A DNA stretch of 64,000 bases from Emcibacter sp. (GTDB taxonomy: Bacteria > Pseudomonadota > Alphaproteobacteria > Sphingomonadales > Emcibacteraceae), in NCBI GenBank assembly GCA_021774785.1, contig JAJFIQ010000021.1:34422-98421 (forward strand), given 5' to 3'. Below the pieces are notes generated by a model. That model saw nothing but the letters and a program-made list of their open reading frames with translations. It had not been told where the DNA came from and made no database searches. The stretch's first letter is position 1, and each line of letters opens with the position of its first letter. Of this stretch, positions 17,151 through 25,450 are shown piece by piece. The position numbers and the translations under genes were made by a program.

Positions 17151-17299
17151 ATGTCTCTCCATTTGGAATGTGATAAAGCCGGACGAACGGCAAAGTGAGC
17201 CGTTTGCGCTGCACTCATGCTCAAAAGCTTTTATAAAGTTTGCAGGTGCGGTACCTTGACCGCCGTCCGGTATTTGCCCGACCTCTTGGGAAAGCTAGG

Positions 17300-18634
17300 C
17301 TAAATATTTCTTATTTGTGGTCGAGATTGCGTTTTAAGTAATAACTCCGTTACCGCCCAGACCATGGCATCCACCCGGTCCGGGCTTTTGCCGCCGTCCA
17401 GGCCTTCCCCGGTCAGGCAACACATCTGGTCTTCCAGTTCTGAGAAAAACCCCTTATGCAATACACGACCTTGTTCATAAAGCGCCGCTACGGGTTCCGC
17501 TCGAAGGACTTTGCCCCGGCTCGCCCGTACCGCCCGGTAACTCACATCAGGGTCAATCTGACGCAACAGGCTTTCCACCAGTTCCCCGCCGTTATTCACT
17601 TCGGCCACCAGCCGGTCGGCGTCAAACATGTGATAAGCAGCAAGAGCCGCTTTTGCCCATCCATGGGGGCTTAATCCCTGAACTGAGTTGTCTTCCAGAA
17701 TATAAGCCCGGTTATTACTATCCAACCCGGCAACGATGATGCCGCAGGTATCGGCTTTTTTGCCGCTGGTGACCGGTGGGTCAACGGCAACGACGACGCG
17801 TTCGAAGTCCGGGACCTGCCGTACTCTGATACTCTCCAGCAGGTCCCGGTTCCATAGTGCGCCCGGCACATCGGTCAGAATTTCGCCGTATATTTCCTGT
17901 CGGCCAATTCTGGTCCCTTCATATTGTCCTACCACCTGATTAAAAAAGCTCTGGGGCAGGTTTGATAAATTGTCATAAGTTGAACCCCGTATCACACGGG
18001 TCGACTTATCTTCCACCAATCGCCGAAGAAGCGGGATATTGCGCGGCGTTGTGGTCGCGAGAACCTTTGGTTCCTTACCAAGGCGAAGACCGAGCAGAAG
18101 ATTGGACCAGGTGTCTTCAATATAACGCCATTTGGCCATTTCGTCGGCCCAGGCCACATGATGCTGTGGCCCACGCAATTGATCCGGCGATTCTGCTGAA
18201 TAAAGGAAAGCCTGTATACCGTTTGGCCAGATCAGTTTCTTATTACTGCTGTTAAAGACCGGCATGAAATCCTTATGTGTTGCCGCCAAAAGCCCACTCT
18301 CGCCCTCAATCATGGTTAGTTTGCCATCAAGAAGAGTGTCCGCTACCAGTGCAATACGCTCCGGCGCTCCTTTGGGGGCTTTCAAGGGACTGTCGCCCTC
18401 GACCATATTCCTGATCCACTCAACCGCCGTTCTGGTCTTGCCAAAGCCCCGTCCGGCTAATATTAACCAGCAGAACCATATGCCTTCCGGCGGTAGTTGG
18501 TTTTTTCTGGCCCAAAAACTCCAGTCATAATACAGGGCATCGCATTCTTCTTCTGTAATGCCCTTGAGTAGTTCCTGTCTTCGATTCAGGTCAAGTGCCG
18601 AAATCCATTCGGCAAGCGACCTGTTATCCGTCAC
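17300..18634 (-). CDS. terL: Terminase large subunit (GTA g2-like, Terminase_6 type)
   Basis: 444 residues. Walker A is LAGRGFGKTRTAVEW, Walker B is HVAWADEMAKW, and the coupling motif follows (VLATTTPRN). The nuclease domain starts with VVVAVDPPVTSGKKADTCG and ends with SPDRVDAMVWAVTELL. The N-terminus (DALYYDWSFWARKNQLPPEG) is specific to the GTA/alphaproteobacterial phage type. It packages DNA through the portal. It overlaps the small terminase gene by 11 bases. Confidence 0.95.
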   Translation of the reverse strand: MTDNRSLAEWISALDLNRRQELLKGITEEECDALYYDWSFWARKNQLPPEGIWFCWLILAGRGFGKTRTAVEWIRNMVEGDSPLKAPKGAPERIALVADTLLDGKLTMIEGESGLLAATHKDFMPVFNSSNKKLIWPNGIQAFLYSAESPDQLRGPQHHVAWADEMAKWRYIEDTWSNLLLGLRLGKEPKVLATTTPRNIPLLRRLVEDKSTRVIRGSTYDNLSNLPQSFFNQVVGQYEGTRIGRQEIYGEILTDVPGALWNRDLLESIRVRQVPDFERVVVAVDPPVTSGKKADTCGIIVAGLDSNNRAYILEDNSVQGLSPHGWAKAALAAYHMFDADRLVAEVNNGGELVESLLRQIDPDVSYRAVRASRGKVLRAEPVAALYEQGRVLHKGFFSELEDQMCCLTGEGLDGGKSPDRVDAMVWAVTELLLKTQSRPQIRNI

Positions 18635-19046
18635 TGGACTTTTTCGCCATCTGATTTAGCTTTTTAAACAGTCGCGACCGTGGCGATTGACTCTTGGTCT
18701 TTTCACCTAAGTCACGTCGTTTTTTACCGTCACCAAAAATTTCCGGCCGATGGGCCTTCAGTAAGAAAATGGCTATCTTTTCATCTACCACCGGACCATC
18801 CGATATTTCATCCATATCTTTTCCCATTGCTTTATCCCATAAATATGCTTCCAGATAATCCAGGGCCTGATCCATAGCATTTTGCCATTTTTTCCGAAAA
18901 ACAGAATTTGAATTACGTTTTCGATAAACAAGCGAACGGTCCAGACCAGCCTTGGTCGTTGCTTTCGTAACATTTCCTGTCTGTTGTAAGACTTCCAGAA
19001 AGACGACTTCTTTCTCAACAGTCCAATGATTATTTGACTTTGCCAT
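18624..19046 (-). CDS. Terminase small subunit (GTA g1-like)
   Basis: 140 residues. A helix-turn-helix of the TVEKEVVFLEVLQQTGNVTKATTKAGLDRSLVY type is followed by a helical oligomerisation region and a basic C-terminus rich in Lys, Arg and Ser. First gene of the structural operon; AAAGGG lies five bases before the ATG. Upstream, a short structured leader ends in an intrinsic terminator before this start. Confidence 0.85.
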   Translation of the reverse strand: MAKSNNHWTVEKEVVFLEVLQQTGNVTKATTKAGLDRSLVYRKRNSNSVFRKKWQNAMDQALDYLEAYLWDKAMGKDMDEISDGPVVDEKIAIFLLKAHRPEIFGDGKKRRDLGEKTKSQSPRSRLFKKLNQMAKKSSDG

Positions 19047-19060
19047 TCAAACCCTTTCAG

Positions 19061-19092
19061 ACATAAAAAAACCGCGCTTACAGTTGCGCGGT
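19061..19092 (-). terminator. Leader terminator (attenuator candidate) before the GTA-like operon
   Basis: Read on the minus strand: ACCGCGC, eight-base loop, GCGCGGT, then TTTTTTTAT. It lies between the predicted promoter and terS, 15 bases before the ATG. No gene is present upstream on this strand, so the hairpin would stop the operon's own transcript unless it is overridden. Confidence 0.8.
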
Positions 19093-19171
19093 ATAGCTTT
19101 AGGGGCAGAACCCTGTTTTGGTATGATGGGTGGTTGGCCTTCCCAAGTGCCAATTTCCGACCATGTAATAA

Positions 19172-19200
19172 AGACTACAGTATCGCCCCCGATTTGTCAA
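19172..19200 (-). promoter_or_regulatory. Sigma-70 promoter for the GTA-like operon
   Basis: On the minus strand a perfect TTGACA is followed after 17 bases by TAGTCT. Transcription would start near 19165 and give a leader of roughly 120 bases before terS. Together with the divergent promoter at 19277-19305 and the attenuator, this accounts for the 337-base gap between terS and the TPR gene; no ORF or attachment site was recognised there. Confidence 0.6.
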
Positions 19201-19276
19201 GAATTAAATCCTATTTATTCCTATAATTAATTATATATACCGCTTTTATGGGGCGGATGATGGTTTTGATATAATT

Positions 19277-19305
19277 TTGACAGTGTCTTGAATAGACTAT
19301 AAGAT
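19277..19305 (+). promoter_or_regulatory. Sigma-70 promoter for the TPR protein gene
   Basis: TTGACA, 17-base spacer, TAAGAT (four of six -10 bases). It would start transcription near 19312, about 70 bases before the TPR gene. The surroundings are strongly AT-rich. Confidence 0.5.
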
Positions 19306-19383
19306 AATGCTTAATTAGTTAAGTTTAGTGCGGTTAGGATTAGAGTCTCCATTTTTTGCAAATTATATAATGGGAGAATAATC

Positions 19384-20970
19384 ATGATATTTGCCAAAAA
19401 ACTAACAGCTGCTTGTTATATCATCATATATGGCTGCTTATTTTCACATACTGGGTTAGCATCTGATGAAAAACCCACTAACTTCCAATTCTCCAATAGC
19501 TGCGCGAGTGGTTTGCAGGAGGAATTCAACAGAGGGGTAAGGTTATTACATTCCTTTGAGTATCCTGAAACAACAAAAATATTTGCAGGCATATTAGAAA
19601 AAGACCCAAATTGTGCAATGGCCTATTGGGGAACCGCCATGAGCATTTGGCATCCGCTTTGGGCGCCCCCCAGTAAAGCAGACTTGCAAGCGGGGGCAAA
19701 GGTTTTGGAAAAGGCGAAAGAGCTTAAAGCGACCCAAAGGGAACGTGACTATCTTGATGCCTTATCAGTTTTCTTTTCCAGCACGGATATTAACACTAAT
19801 GATTCTCGTGCTAGGGAACATTCGAAAAAGATGAAGGCCATTCATGAAAAATATGGAAGTGAGGATGTGGATGCGAGCGTATTTTATGCCCTGTCTTTGC
19901 TAGGCTCCGCTGATCCAAGGGATAAAACTTATAAAAATCAATTTTATTCAGGGAAAATACTAAAAAAAATTCAGATATCTAATCCAACCCATCCGGGTGT
20001 ACTGCATTATACTATTCATTCTTTTGATTTTCCGGGACTGGCTCACTATGCTCTGGCTCATGCAAAGAAATATGCAAGTGTCGCGAAGGATTCTGCCCAT
20101 GCTCAACATATGCCAGCCCATATATTCACTCGTCTTGGACTATGGGAAATGTCTCTGGCTTCAAACCATGATGCCATAAAGTCAGCAGCTGACTATACCA
20201 GAAGTGCACATTTAAAAACGCATTATGATGAAGGTCTGCATAGTATGGATTATTTGATGTATGCCATGCTACAGACCGGCCGCGACAAGGAGGCACGGGA
20301 CCTGTTGGAAAAGCTTACGTCGATCAATGGAATTAAAAATTTTAAAGTGGCCTTTGCCTATGCTTGTTCGTATGCGCGATACACATTAGAACGCAGAGCT
20401 TGGAGAGAAGCCAGCCAGATAAGGCTTGTGGTTCAAGATTTTCCGTGGGAAAAATTTCCCTGGGCTGAATCTATTCATTATTTTGCCCGTGGCATAGGGG
20501 CCGCCCGAAGCGGACAAATTGAACAGGCAAAAGCAGAATTAGCTGTCATTAAAAGGCTTCAAAAAGCTTTGACGGGTACCGAGTATTTATATTGGCATGT
20601 AGAGGCGCAGGTACAGGCTAATGTGGTTACATCGTGGATTATGTTGAAGGAAGGCAAGACAGAAGAAGCCCTTGAATTAGCCAATGATGCCGCCGATCGC
20701 GAAGACGCGGTAGACAAGGCCCCCTTAACGCCGGGGGAAGTCATACCCGCCAGAGAACTTTATGGGGATATGCTTTTCGAAGTGGGAAAATATGAGGAAG
20801 CATTGCAGCAATACCAGATTGTTTTGGAAGGCTCTCCTAATCGACTTAATGCGCTTCGCGGGGTTGCCTTGTCAGCAAAAGCGGCAGGAAAATCCGGTAT
20901 CGCCCGTGATTATACTGGGATAATACGGAACCAAACTAAATTTGGCGACAGAAAAATTTCAGGACTTTAG
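19384..20970 (+). CDS. Secreted TPR-repeat protein
   Basis: 528 residues with an N-terminal signal peptide ending near HTGLASDEK. The family is a common bacterial TPR group marked by FNRGVRLLHSFEYPETTKIF, DPNCAMAYWGTAMSIWHPLW, THPGVLHYTIHSFD and SAHAQHMPAHIFTRLGLWEMS. Further TPR-like helices follow, ending with a repeat around YEEALQQYQIVLEGSPNRLNA. The conserved His-rich stretches suggest a ligand or metal site; the biochemical role is unknown to me. A GGGAG ribosome site precedes the ATG. It is monocistronic and convergent with the SDR gene. Confidence 0.85.
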   Translation: MIFAKKLTAACYIIIYGCLFSHTGLASDEKPTNFQFSNSCASGLQEEFNRGVRLLHSFEYPETTKIFAGILEKDPNCAMAYWGTAMSIWHPLWAPPSKADLQAGAKVLEKAKELKATQRERDYLDALSVFFSSTDINTNDSRAREHSKKMKAIHEKYGSEDVDASVFYALSLLGSADPRDKTYKNQFYSGKILKKIQISNPTHPGVLHYTIHSFDFPGLAHYALAHAKKYASVAKDSAHAQHMPAHIFTRLGLWEMSLASNHDAIKSAADYTRSAHLKTHYDEGLHSMDYLMYAMLQTGRDKEARDLLEKLTSINGIKNFKVAFAYACSYARYTLERRAWREASQIRLVVQDFPWEKFPWAESIHYFARGIGAARSGQIEQAKAELAVIKRLQKALTGTEYLYWHVEAQVQANVVTSWIMLKEGKTEEALELANDAADREDAVDKAPLTPGEVIPARELYGDMLFEVGKYEEALQQYQIVLEGSPNRLNALRGVALSAKAAGKSGIARDYTGIIRNQTKFGDRKISGL

Positions 20971-21743
20971 TCTGATTTTTTCAGGATTTTCTTTGCCACA
21001 TTGACCACATCGCCGGTGAAGTTGAGCATTTTCTGACCGCCATCCACTGGTATGGTGGTACCGTTGATTGATAGTGTGGTGATCAGAAGATGGGCAGTCT
21101 GTGCAATATCATCTACTTTGAGCGGTTCGCCCACAAAATTCAGATGGCTGGCCAGCTCGAAATTATCTGCGCTCTGGGTGCTGCTGATCAGGGTCAGGCC
21201 CGGTGCGATACCATTGACCCGTACTTTTGGGCTTAAGGCCTGAGCCATGGTTTCTGTTGCACCCAAAAGGGCATATTTGCTTAACGTATAGGAATGAAAA
21301 TCAGGATTCAGGGCAAAAACCTTGCTGTCGATAATATTGATAACACTCCCTTTTTCACCGACTGGGATCAGATTATACAGGGCGCGGGCCAGTTGCATGG
21401 GGGCGCGCAGGTTAACATTCTGATGCGAGGCAAAGCTCGTTTCTGTGAAATCAAGAATGCTGTCATCCATAAATTGCGATGCGTTATTGATCACATGGCG
21501 CAGGGGATGATCAGGATGGCTGCAGTCGGATAATAGCGTTTCGACTTTTTCATATTGATCAAGATCACATTGAACTATTTCGCCGTTGCCGCCATTTGTC
21601 TGAATGTCTTTTAGGGTCGCTATCGCATCAGCTTTGTCCGTATGATAATGTAGATAGATATAATATCCTTTGTGGGCCAACAGTTCGGCTAGGCATTTTC
21701 CTATGCGTTTGCAGGCGGCTGTTATAAGGATAGCTTCTGCCAT
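20967..21743 (-). CDS. SDR-family pteridine reductase-like (PTR1/FolM type)
   Basis: 258 residues of short-chain dehydrogenase type. Cofactor-binding features are TAACKRIG at the N-terminus and NNAS at 86-89. The active site has Asp139 (INIIDSK), Tyr152 and Lys156 (YTLSK). An Asp in place of the usual SDR serine is the signature of pteridine reductases (PTR1, FolM), which reduce dihydropterins with NADPH. It is translationally coupled by TAATG to a PTPS/QueD-like gene, which supports a pterin role. The product may be a tetrahydropterin; the exact substrate is not determined. Confidence 0.8.
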   Translation of the reverse strand: MAEAILITAACKRIGKCLAELLAHKGYYIYLHYHTDKADAIATLKDIQTNGGNGEIVQCDLDQYEKVETLLSDCSHPDHPLRHVINNASQFMDDSILDFTETSFASHQNVNLRAPMQLARALYNLIPVGEKGSVINIIDSKVFALNPDFHSYTLSKYALLGATETMAQALSPKVRVNGIAPGLTLISSTQSADNFELASHLNFVGEPLKVDDIAQTAHLLITTLSINGTTIPVDGGQKMLNFTGDVVNVAKKILKKSD

Positions 21744-22285
21744 TAAAGATCCAGATCATTGATGGACATGTCAGGCCGTTGCCACCATGGGGGTTCCGTT
21801 CCGTCATAATGATCGGTACAGATGACTTGGCTCGGATCACCGCTAAAGGAGACGGTGTTGGTAGGTGTTTCAACAATTTCAACCTTGCTGCAACGTACGG
21901 TAAGGCCCTGATTCAGCATAAGCACATTGATTTTCGACATGAAACAGGCGGCGAGTATTTCCGTAGTCGGATCACCCGGTGTTATCATGATGTGCTTTAG
22001 ATTTTCAGGCTCACTTTCTTTGAAATAATCCAGCATCTGATCCTGACTTGAAAGTTGCAGGCTGTGATCCACATGATTGTCGATCCATTCGTGCCAGACC
22101 TTCTTAAGCACCGCAAAAGGGGCCATCATATTCACCGCTCCATCCAAGGTGTCATTACCCGTGGAGACCAGAGTGACTTTCACATATTCATTATGGCCAT
22201 GGGGTACGAAACACCGGCTGTTCTTGATATTGAACAGACGATGGCTCATGCAGTATCGGCGGGTAAAACAAATTTCAAAGCTCAT
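21743..22285 (-). CDS. 6-pyruvoyl-tetrahydropterin synthase / QueD-like protein
   Basis: 180 residues. Zinc ligands are visible as His15 (YCMSHRL) and His29/His31 (FVPHGHNEY), with the catalytic Cys25 in SRCFVPHGH. The family converts 7,8-dihydroneopterin triphosphate to 6-pyruvoyl or 6-carboxy tetrahydropterin. The usual QueD partners (QueE, QueC) are absent nearby, and the partner is a PTR1-like reductase. A pterin cofactor rather than queuosine is therefore plausible. Confidence 0.8.
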   Translation of the reverse strand: MSFEICFTRRYCMSHRLFNIKNSRCFVPHGHNEYVKVTLVSTGNDTLDGAVNMMAPFAVLKKVWHEWIDNHVDHSLQLSSQDQMLDYFKESEPENLKHIMITPGDPTTEILAACFMSKINVLMLNQGLTVRCSKVEIVETPTNTVSFSGDPSQVICTDHYDGTEPPWWQRPDMSINDLDL

Positions 22286-22325
22286 ATTGGGCTTGATAAC
22301 TCAGTCACATCGATGAGTCCAGAAT

Positions 22326-23015
22326 TTAATGACCCAAACGGTAACCACCGGCTTCGGTAATCAGAATGGTAGCAGATGCGGGATTAGGCTCAATTTTCTG
22401 GCGCAGTCGATAGATATGGGTTTCCAGCGTATGGGTGGTCACCCCGGCATTATAACCCCATACCTCATCCAGTAAAACATCGCGGCTGATGGGGTTGCCG
22501 TCGGAACGTTTCAGATATTTCAGGATCGCGGTCTCTTTTTCCGTAAGCCGTATCAGATCCTGTGTATCGCGATTGGTAAGTGTTTTGTTTCCCGGTTTGA
22601 AATAATAAGGGCCAATGATAAAAGACGCATCTTCGCTGATGGCATGTTGCCGTAGTTGTGCGCGGACGCGGGCCAAAAGAATGCCGAATTTGAAGGGTTT
22701 CGTCACATAGTCATTGGCACCAGCATCCAGCCCAAGAATCGTATCACTGTCACTGTCATTGGCAGTCAGCATGATAATAGGGATCTTGATGCTGGATTTG
22801 CGCATCATGCGACAGACTTCCCGCCCGTCAAGATCAGGCAAACCCACATCAAGTATAATAAGATCAAACTTACCCTCTTTGGCCACGTTGAGGCCATCCA
22901 TGCCCGTTCCAGCCTCAGTCGTGGAAAATTCTTCGTGGAAGGCAAGCTGTTCGGCTAACGTACCGCGAAGTTCTTCGTCATCATCCACCAGTAAAATATT
23001 ATAACTCTGATCCAT
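22326..23015 (-). CDS. OmpR/PhoB-family response regulator (orphan, PetR-like)
   Basis: 229 residues. The receiver domain holds acidic residues DDD at 11-13, phospho-acceptor Asp56 (IILDVGLPDLDG), the conserved Thr (MLTAND) and Lys (YVTKPFKFG). The DNA-binding winged helix follows (LTEKETAILKYLKR, VTTHTLETHIYRLRQKIE). The linker FIIGPYYFKPGNKTL is typical of an orphan alphaproteobacterial regulator related to PetR. No histidine kinase gene lies nearby, so its partner must be elsewhere. Confidence 0.88.
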   Translation of the reverse strand: MDQSYNILLVDDDEELRGTLAEQLAFHEEFSTTEAGTGMDGLNVAKEGKFDLIILDVGLPDLDGREVCRMMRKSSIKIPIIMLTANDSDSDTILGLDAGANDYVTKPFKFGILLARVRAQLRQHAISEDASFIIGPYYFKPGNKTLTNRDTQDLIRLTEKETAILKYLKRSDGNPISRDVLLDEVWGYNAGVTTHTLETHIYRLRQKIEPNPASATILITEAGGYRLGH

Positions 23016-23098
23016 GACTTAATCCTGTTATTTTTTGCAGTGTCACATTATACATGCCAATATAACATATATTTAATGATGACCTAATGGAATAGAAT

Positions 23099-24247
23099 AT
23101 GGCGATTATGCCGCCCACTACAAGTGACAAGGACGTTAAAAGCCTGATTGATCACAATATTGTGACAGTTGAGCGCGCCGCATCCGACCTCAGGCGTGGC
23201 CTTGCGGTGGTGATCAGTGATGGTAAATCTGTCATTCTTGTGCAGTCGGCAGAATTGCTGGCTGATTTGTGGATTGAAAGATTTCGCAGTCTATCGGGAA
23301 CTGAGCCTTTGGTAGGGCTGACAAAAACGCGTGCCAATGTTCTTCATATTTCACCCCGTAGTGGCGATGTCGCACTGGTAAAAATGTCCAAGCATATGGA
23401 TTGTGCTGTCATTCAGTCTATGGCTGACCCGGCGGATGATCTTAGGCGGCCGATGCTTGGCCCTTATCACGTGGCGCAACAGGGGGCAGAAGCCATCCAT
23501 GAAGCAGGGTTGAAATTATGCAAGATTGCCAAGCTACTCCCGGCTGCTTTATTCTCCATATTTTTGCCAACAGAAGATGGTCGCCTGTGGGCCAATGATA
23601 AAGGTCTGTTGCATGTCACCGCGAAAGATGTTCTGCGTTTTGATCATAATGATGCTGAGGGCTTGCGTAAGGTTACCGCCGCTAAAGTTCCACTTAACGG
23701 AGCAGAAAAAACCACCATGGTAGCGTTTCGCCCCGACGATGGCGGGACGGAGCATTTTGCTTTGATTATTGGTGACCCCAATCGTCATGACCCTGTACTT
23801 ACCCGCATTCATTCGGAATGTTTTACCGGCGATTTGCTGGGCTCGTTGAAATGCGATTGTGGTGAACAATTGAATGGTGCTGTCAAGCATATGCAAGAAG
23901 CTGGTGGTGGCCTGTTGCTGTATCTGGCACAGGAAGGGCGGGGTATCGGCCTGATCAATAAGCTGCGCGCCTATCAGTTACAGGATCAGGGATTTGATAC
24001 GGTGGATGCTAACGAGCGGTTAGGGTTCCATTCGGATGAACGCATTTTCGCGCCAGCGGCTCAGATGTTGAAAATACTGGGATTTTCCAAAGTGCGTTTA
24101 TTGACCAATAACCCTCTAAAGGTTCAGGGGTTGGAGGCACATGACGTAACGGTGACGGAACGGGTCAAGCATGCCTTTCCTTCTAATGCCCATAATGATC
24201 ATTACTTAAAGACAAAAAAGAAACGCTCAGGGCATCTATTGTCCTGA
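23099..24247 (+). CDS. ribA: GTP cyclohydrolase II with N-terminal extension
   Basis: 382 residues. The C-terminal 200 residues are GTP cyclohydrolase II. Zinc-binding cysteines lie in CFTGDLLGSLKCDCGEQL, and EGRGIGLINKLRAYQLQD with NERLGFHSDER complete the active site. It makes the first riboflavin precursor from GTP. The N-terminal about 180 residues (VERAASDLRRGLAVVI start) are distantly DHBP-synthase-like in position, but the RibB catalytic residues are not evident, so the extension is probably structural. It does not sit in a rib operon; ribF is 23 kb away. Confidence 0.9.
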   Translation: MAIMPPTTSDKDVKSLIDHNIVTVERAASDLRRGLAVVISDGKSVILVQSAELLADLWIERFRSLSGTEPLVGLTKTRANVLHISPRSGDVALVKMSKHMDCAVIQSMADPADDLRRPMLGPYHVAQQGAEAIHEAGLKLCKIAKLLPAALFSIFLPTEDGRLWANDKGLLHVTAKDVLRFDHNDAEGLRKVTAAKVPLNGAEKTTMVAFRPDDGGTEHFALIIGDPNRHDPVLTRIHSECFTGDLLGSLKCDCGEQLNGAVKHMQEAGGGLLLYLAQEGRGIGLINKLRAYQLQDQGFDTVDANERLGFHSDERIFAPAAQMLKILGFSKVRLLTNNPLKVQGLEAHDVTVTERVKHAFPSNAHNDHYLKTKKKRSGHLLS

Positions 24248-24266
24248 TGAATGAGTATTCTATTTG

Positions 24267-25448
24267 ATGAGACCTGATTTTTCCCCAAGAATCATGGCGA
24301 TACTGCTGGCGGCGCTTGTAGCGTTGACACCGTTTTCCATTGATACCTATCTACCCGCCATGCCGGCGATGGCCAGCTATTTTGGCACCACTATTGGTAT
24401 GGTGGAAATGACGGTGGGGGCCTTTTTCATGGGTTATGCCATGGGGCAGCTTGTGGGTGGGCCATTATCCGATCATTATGGCCGCAGACGGGTAGGTGGG
24501 CCGGGTGTGGTAATCTTCTTTCTGGCCACGGTTGGGATTATATTTGCGCCCAATATTGAAAGTGCTATTTTGGGACGCTTTATCCAAGCCTTTGGCGGCG
24601 GCTTTGTCACCGTGATAGCACCATCGGTGGTCCGTGACCGCTTTACGGGCAAAGATGCGGCCAGGATGTTTGCCCTGATCGGGGTTGTAATGATGCTGGC
24701 ACCACTGGTAGCCCCGGCAGTGGGGGCAGTTTTGCTAAAATTCTCCAATTGGCAGATGATCTTTGTTTTCCTCGGCTGTTATGCCTTGATTTCCTTATGT
24801 ATTATATTCCTGTGTTTGCCGGAACGGAAAAAGGCACTGACTGAAAAACTAAATATGGCAAAAGTCTGGGACGGCTACCGTCGGGTGCTGAACAACCGCA
24901 AGGCCGTAGGTTATATGATTACGCAGACCTTTAGTTCCGGTGTGATGTTTATATTTCTCACCGGGGCGGCGTTCGCCTATATCACTTATCTTGGTGTATC
25001 AACGGATTTGTTCCCGTTTGTGTTCGGGGCCAATATTGTAACCATGATGATGTTCAACCGCCTCAATCCAATTTTACTCAATATCTTCAGTCCCCATCAG
25101 TTGATCGGAGCGGGGGTTACCATACAACTAATGGCCAGCGCTGTATTGTGGGCCGGACAATTCATTGATCCGCACAATATATATATGGTGGTGCCGATGG
25201 TTATGGTGGCAGTCGGCGTATCAGGAATTACCATGCCTAATAGCTTTGCGTGTTTTCTGGAGGATTTCGAAGATAACAGCGGTTCTGCAACGGCTATTCT
25301 GGGGACAAGTCAATTTGTCGTGGGGGCAATATTAGGGGTTGTTCTTGGGCTATTGCACAGTGAAAATATTCTTCCTATGACCACATTGATGTTGCTGTCG
25401 AGCATTGTTGCTGTTCTCAGTTACCGCTTGCTTGCTAACCGGAAATAA
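24267..25448 (+). CDS. Bcr/CflA-type multidrug efflux MFS transporter
   Basis: 393 residues, 12 predicted membrane helices. Drug/H+ antiporter landmarks are SIDTYLPAMPAM in helix 1 and GPLSDHYGRRRVGGPG between helices 2 and 3 (motif A), then VVRDRFTGKDAAR. These are typical of Bcr/CflA. The ATG at 24267 is preferred over the TTG one codon earlier used by the ORF track. It follows ribA by 20 bases and is probably cotranscribed, so a riboflavin-related or general export role is possible; the substrate is unknown. Confidence 0.88.
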   Translation: MRPDFSPRIMAILLAALVALTPFSIDTYLPAMPAMASYFGTTIGMVEMTVGAFFMGYAMGQLVGGPLSDHYGRRRVGGPGVVIFFLATVGIIFAPNIESAILGRFIQAFGGGFVTVIAPSVVRDRFTGKDAARMFALIGVVMMLAPLVAPAVGAVLLKFSNWQMIFVFLGCYALISLCIIFLCLPERKKALTEKLNMAKVWDGYRRVLNNRKAVGYMITQTFSSGVMFIFLTGAAFAYITYLGVSTDLFPFVFGANIVTMMMFNRLNPILLNIFSPHQLIGAGVTIQLMASAVLWAGQFIDPHNIYMVVPMVMVAVGVSGITMPNSFACFLEDFEDNSGSATAILGTSQFVVGAILGVVLGLLHSENILPMTTLMLLSSIVAVLSYRLLANRK

Positions 25449-25450
25449 TA

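Noticed and set aside
17163-17299. Possible small gene between terL and portal
   Set aside because: Only a short out-of-frame ATG reading into the portal gene was found, without a ribosome site; small hairpins there lack T-runs.
19061-19200. tRNA or attachment site at the edge of the GTA-like cluster
   Set aside because: No cloverleaf, T-loop consensus or anticodon arm could be drawn, and no matching direct repeat was seen near 870.
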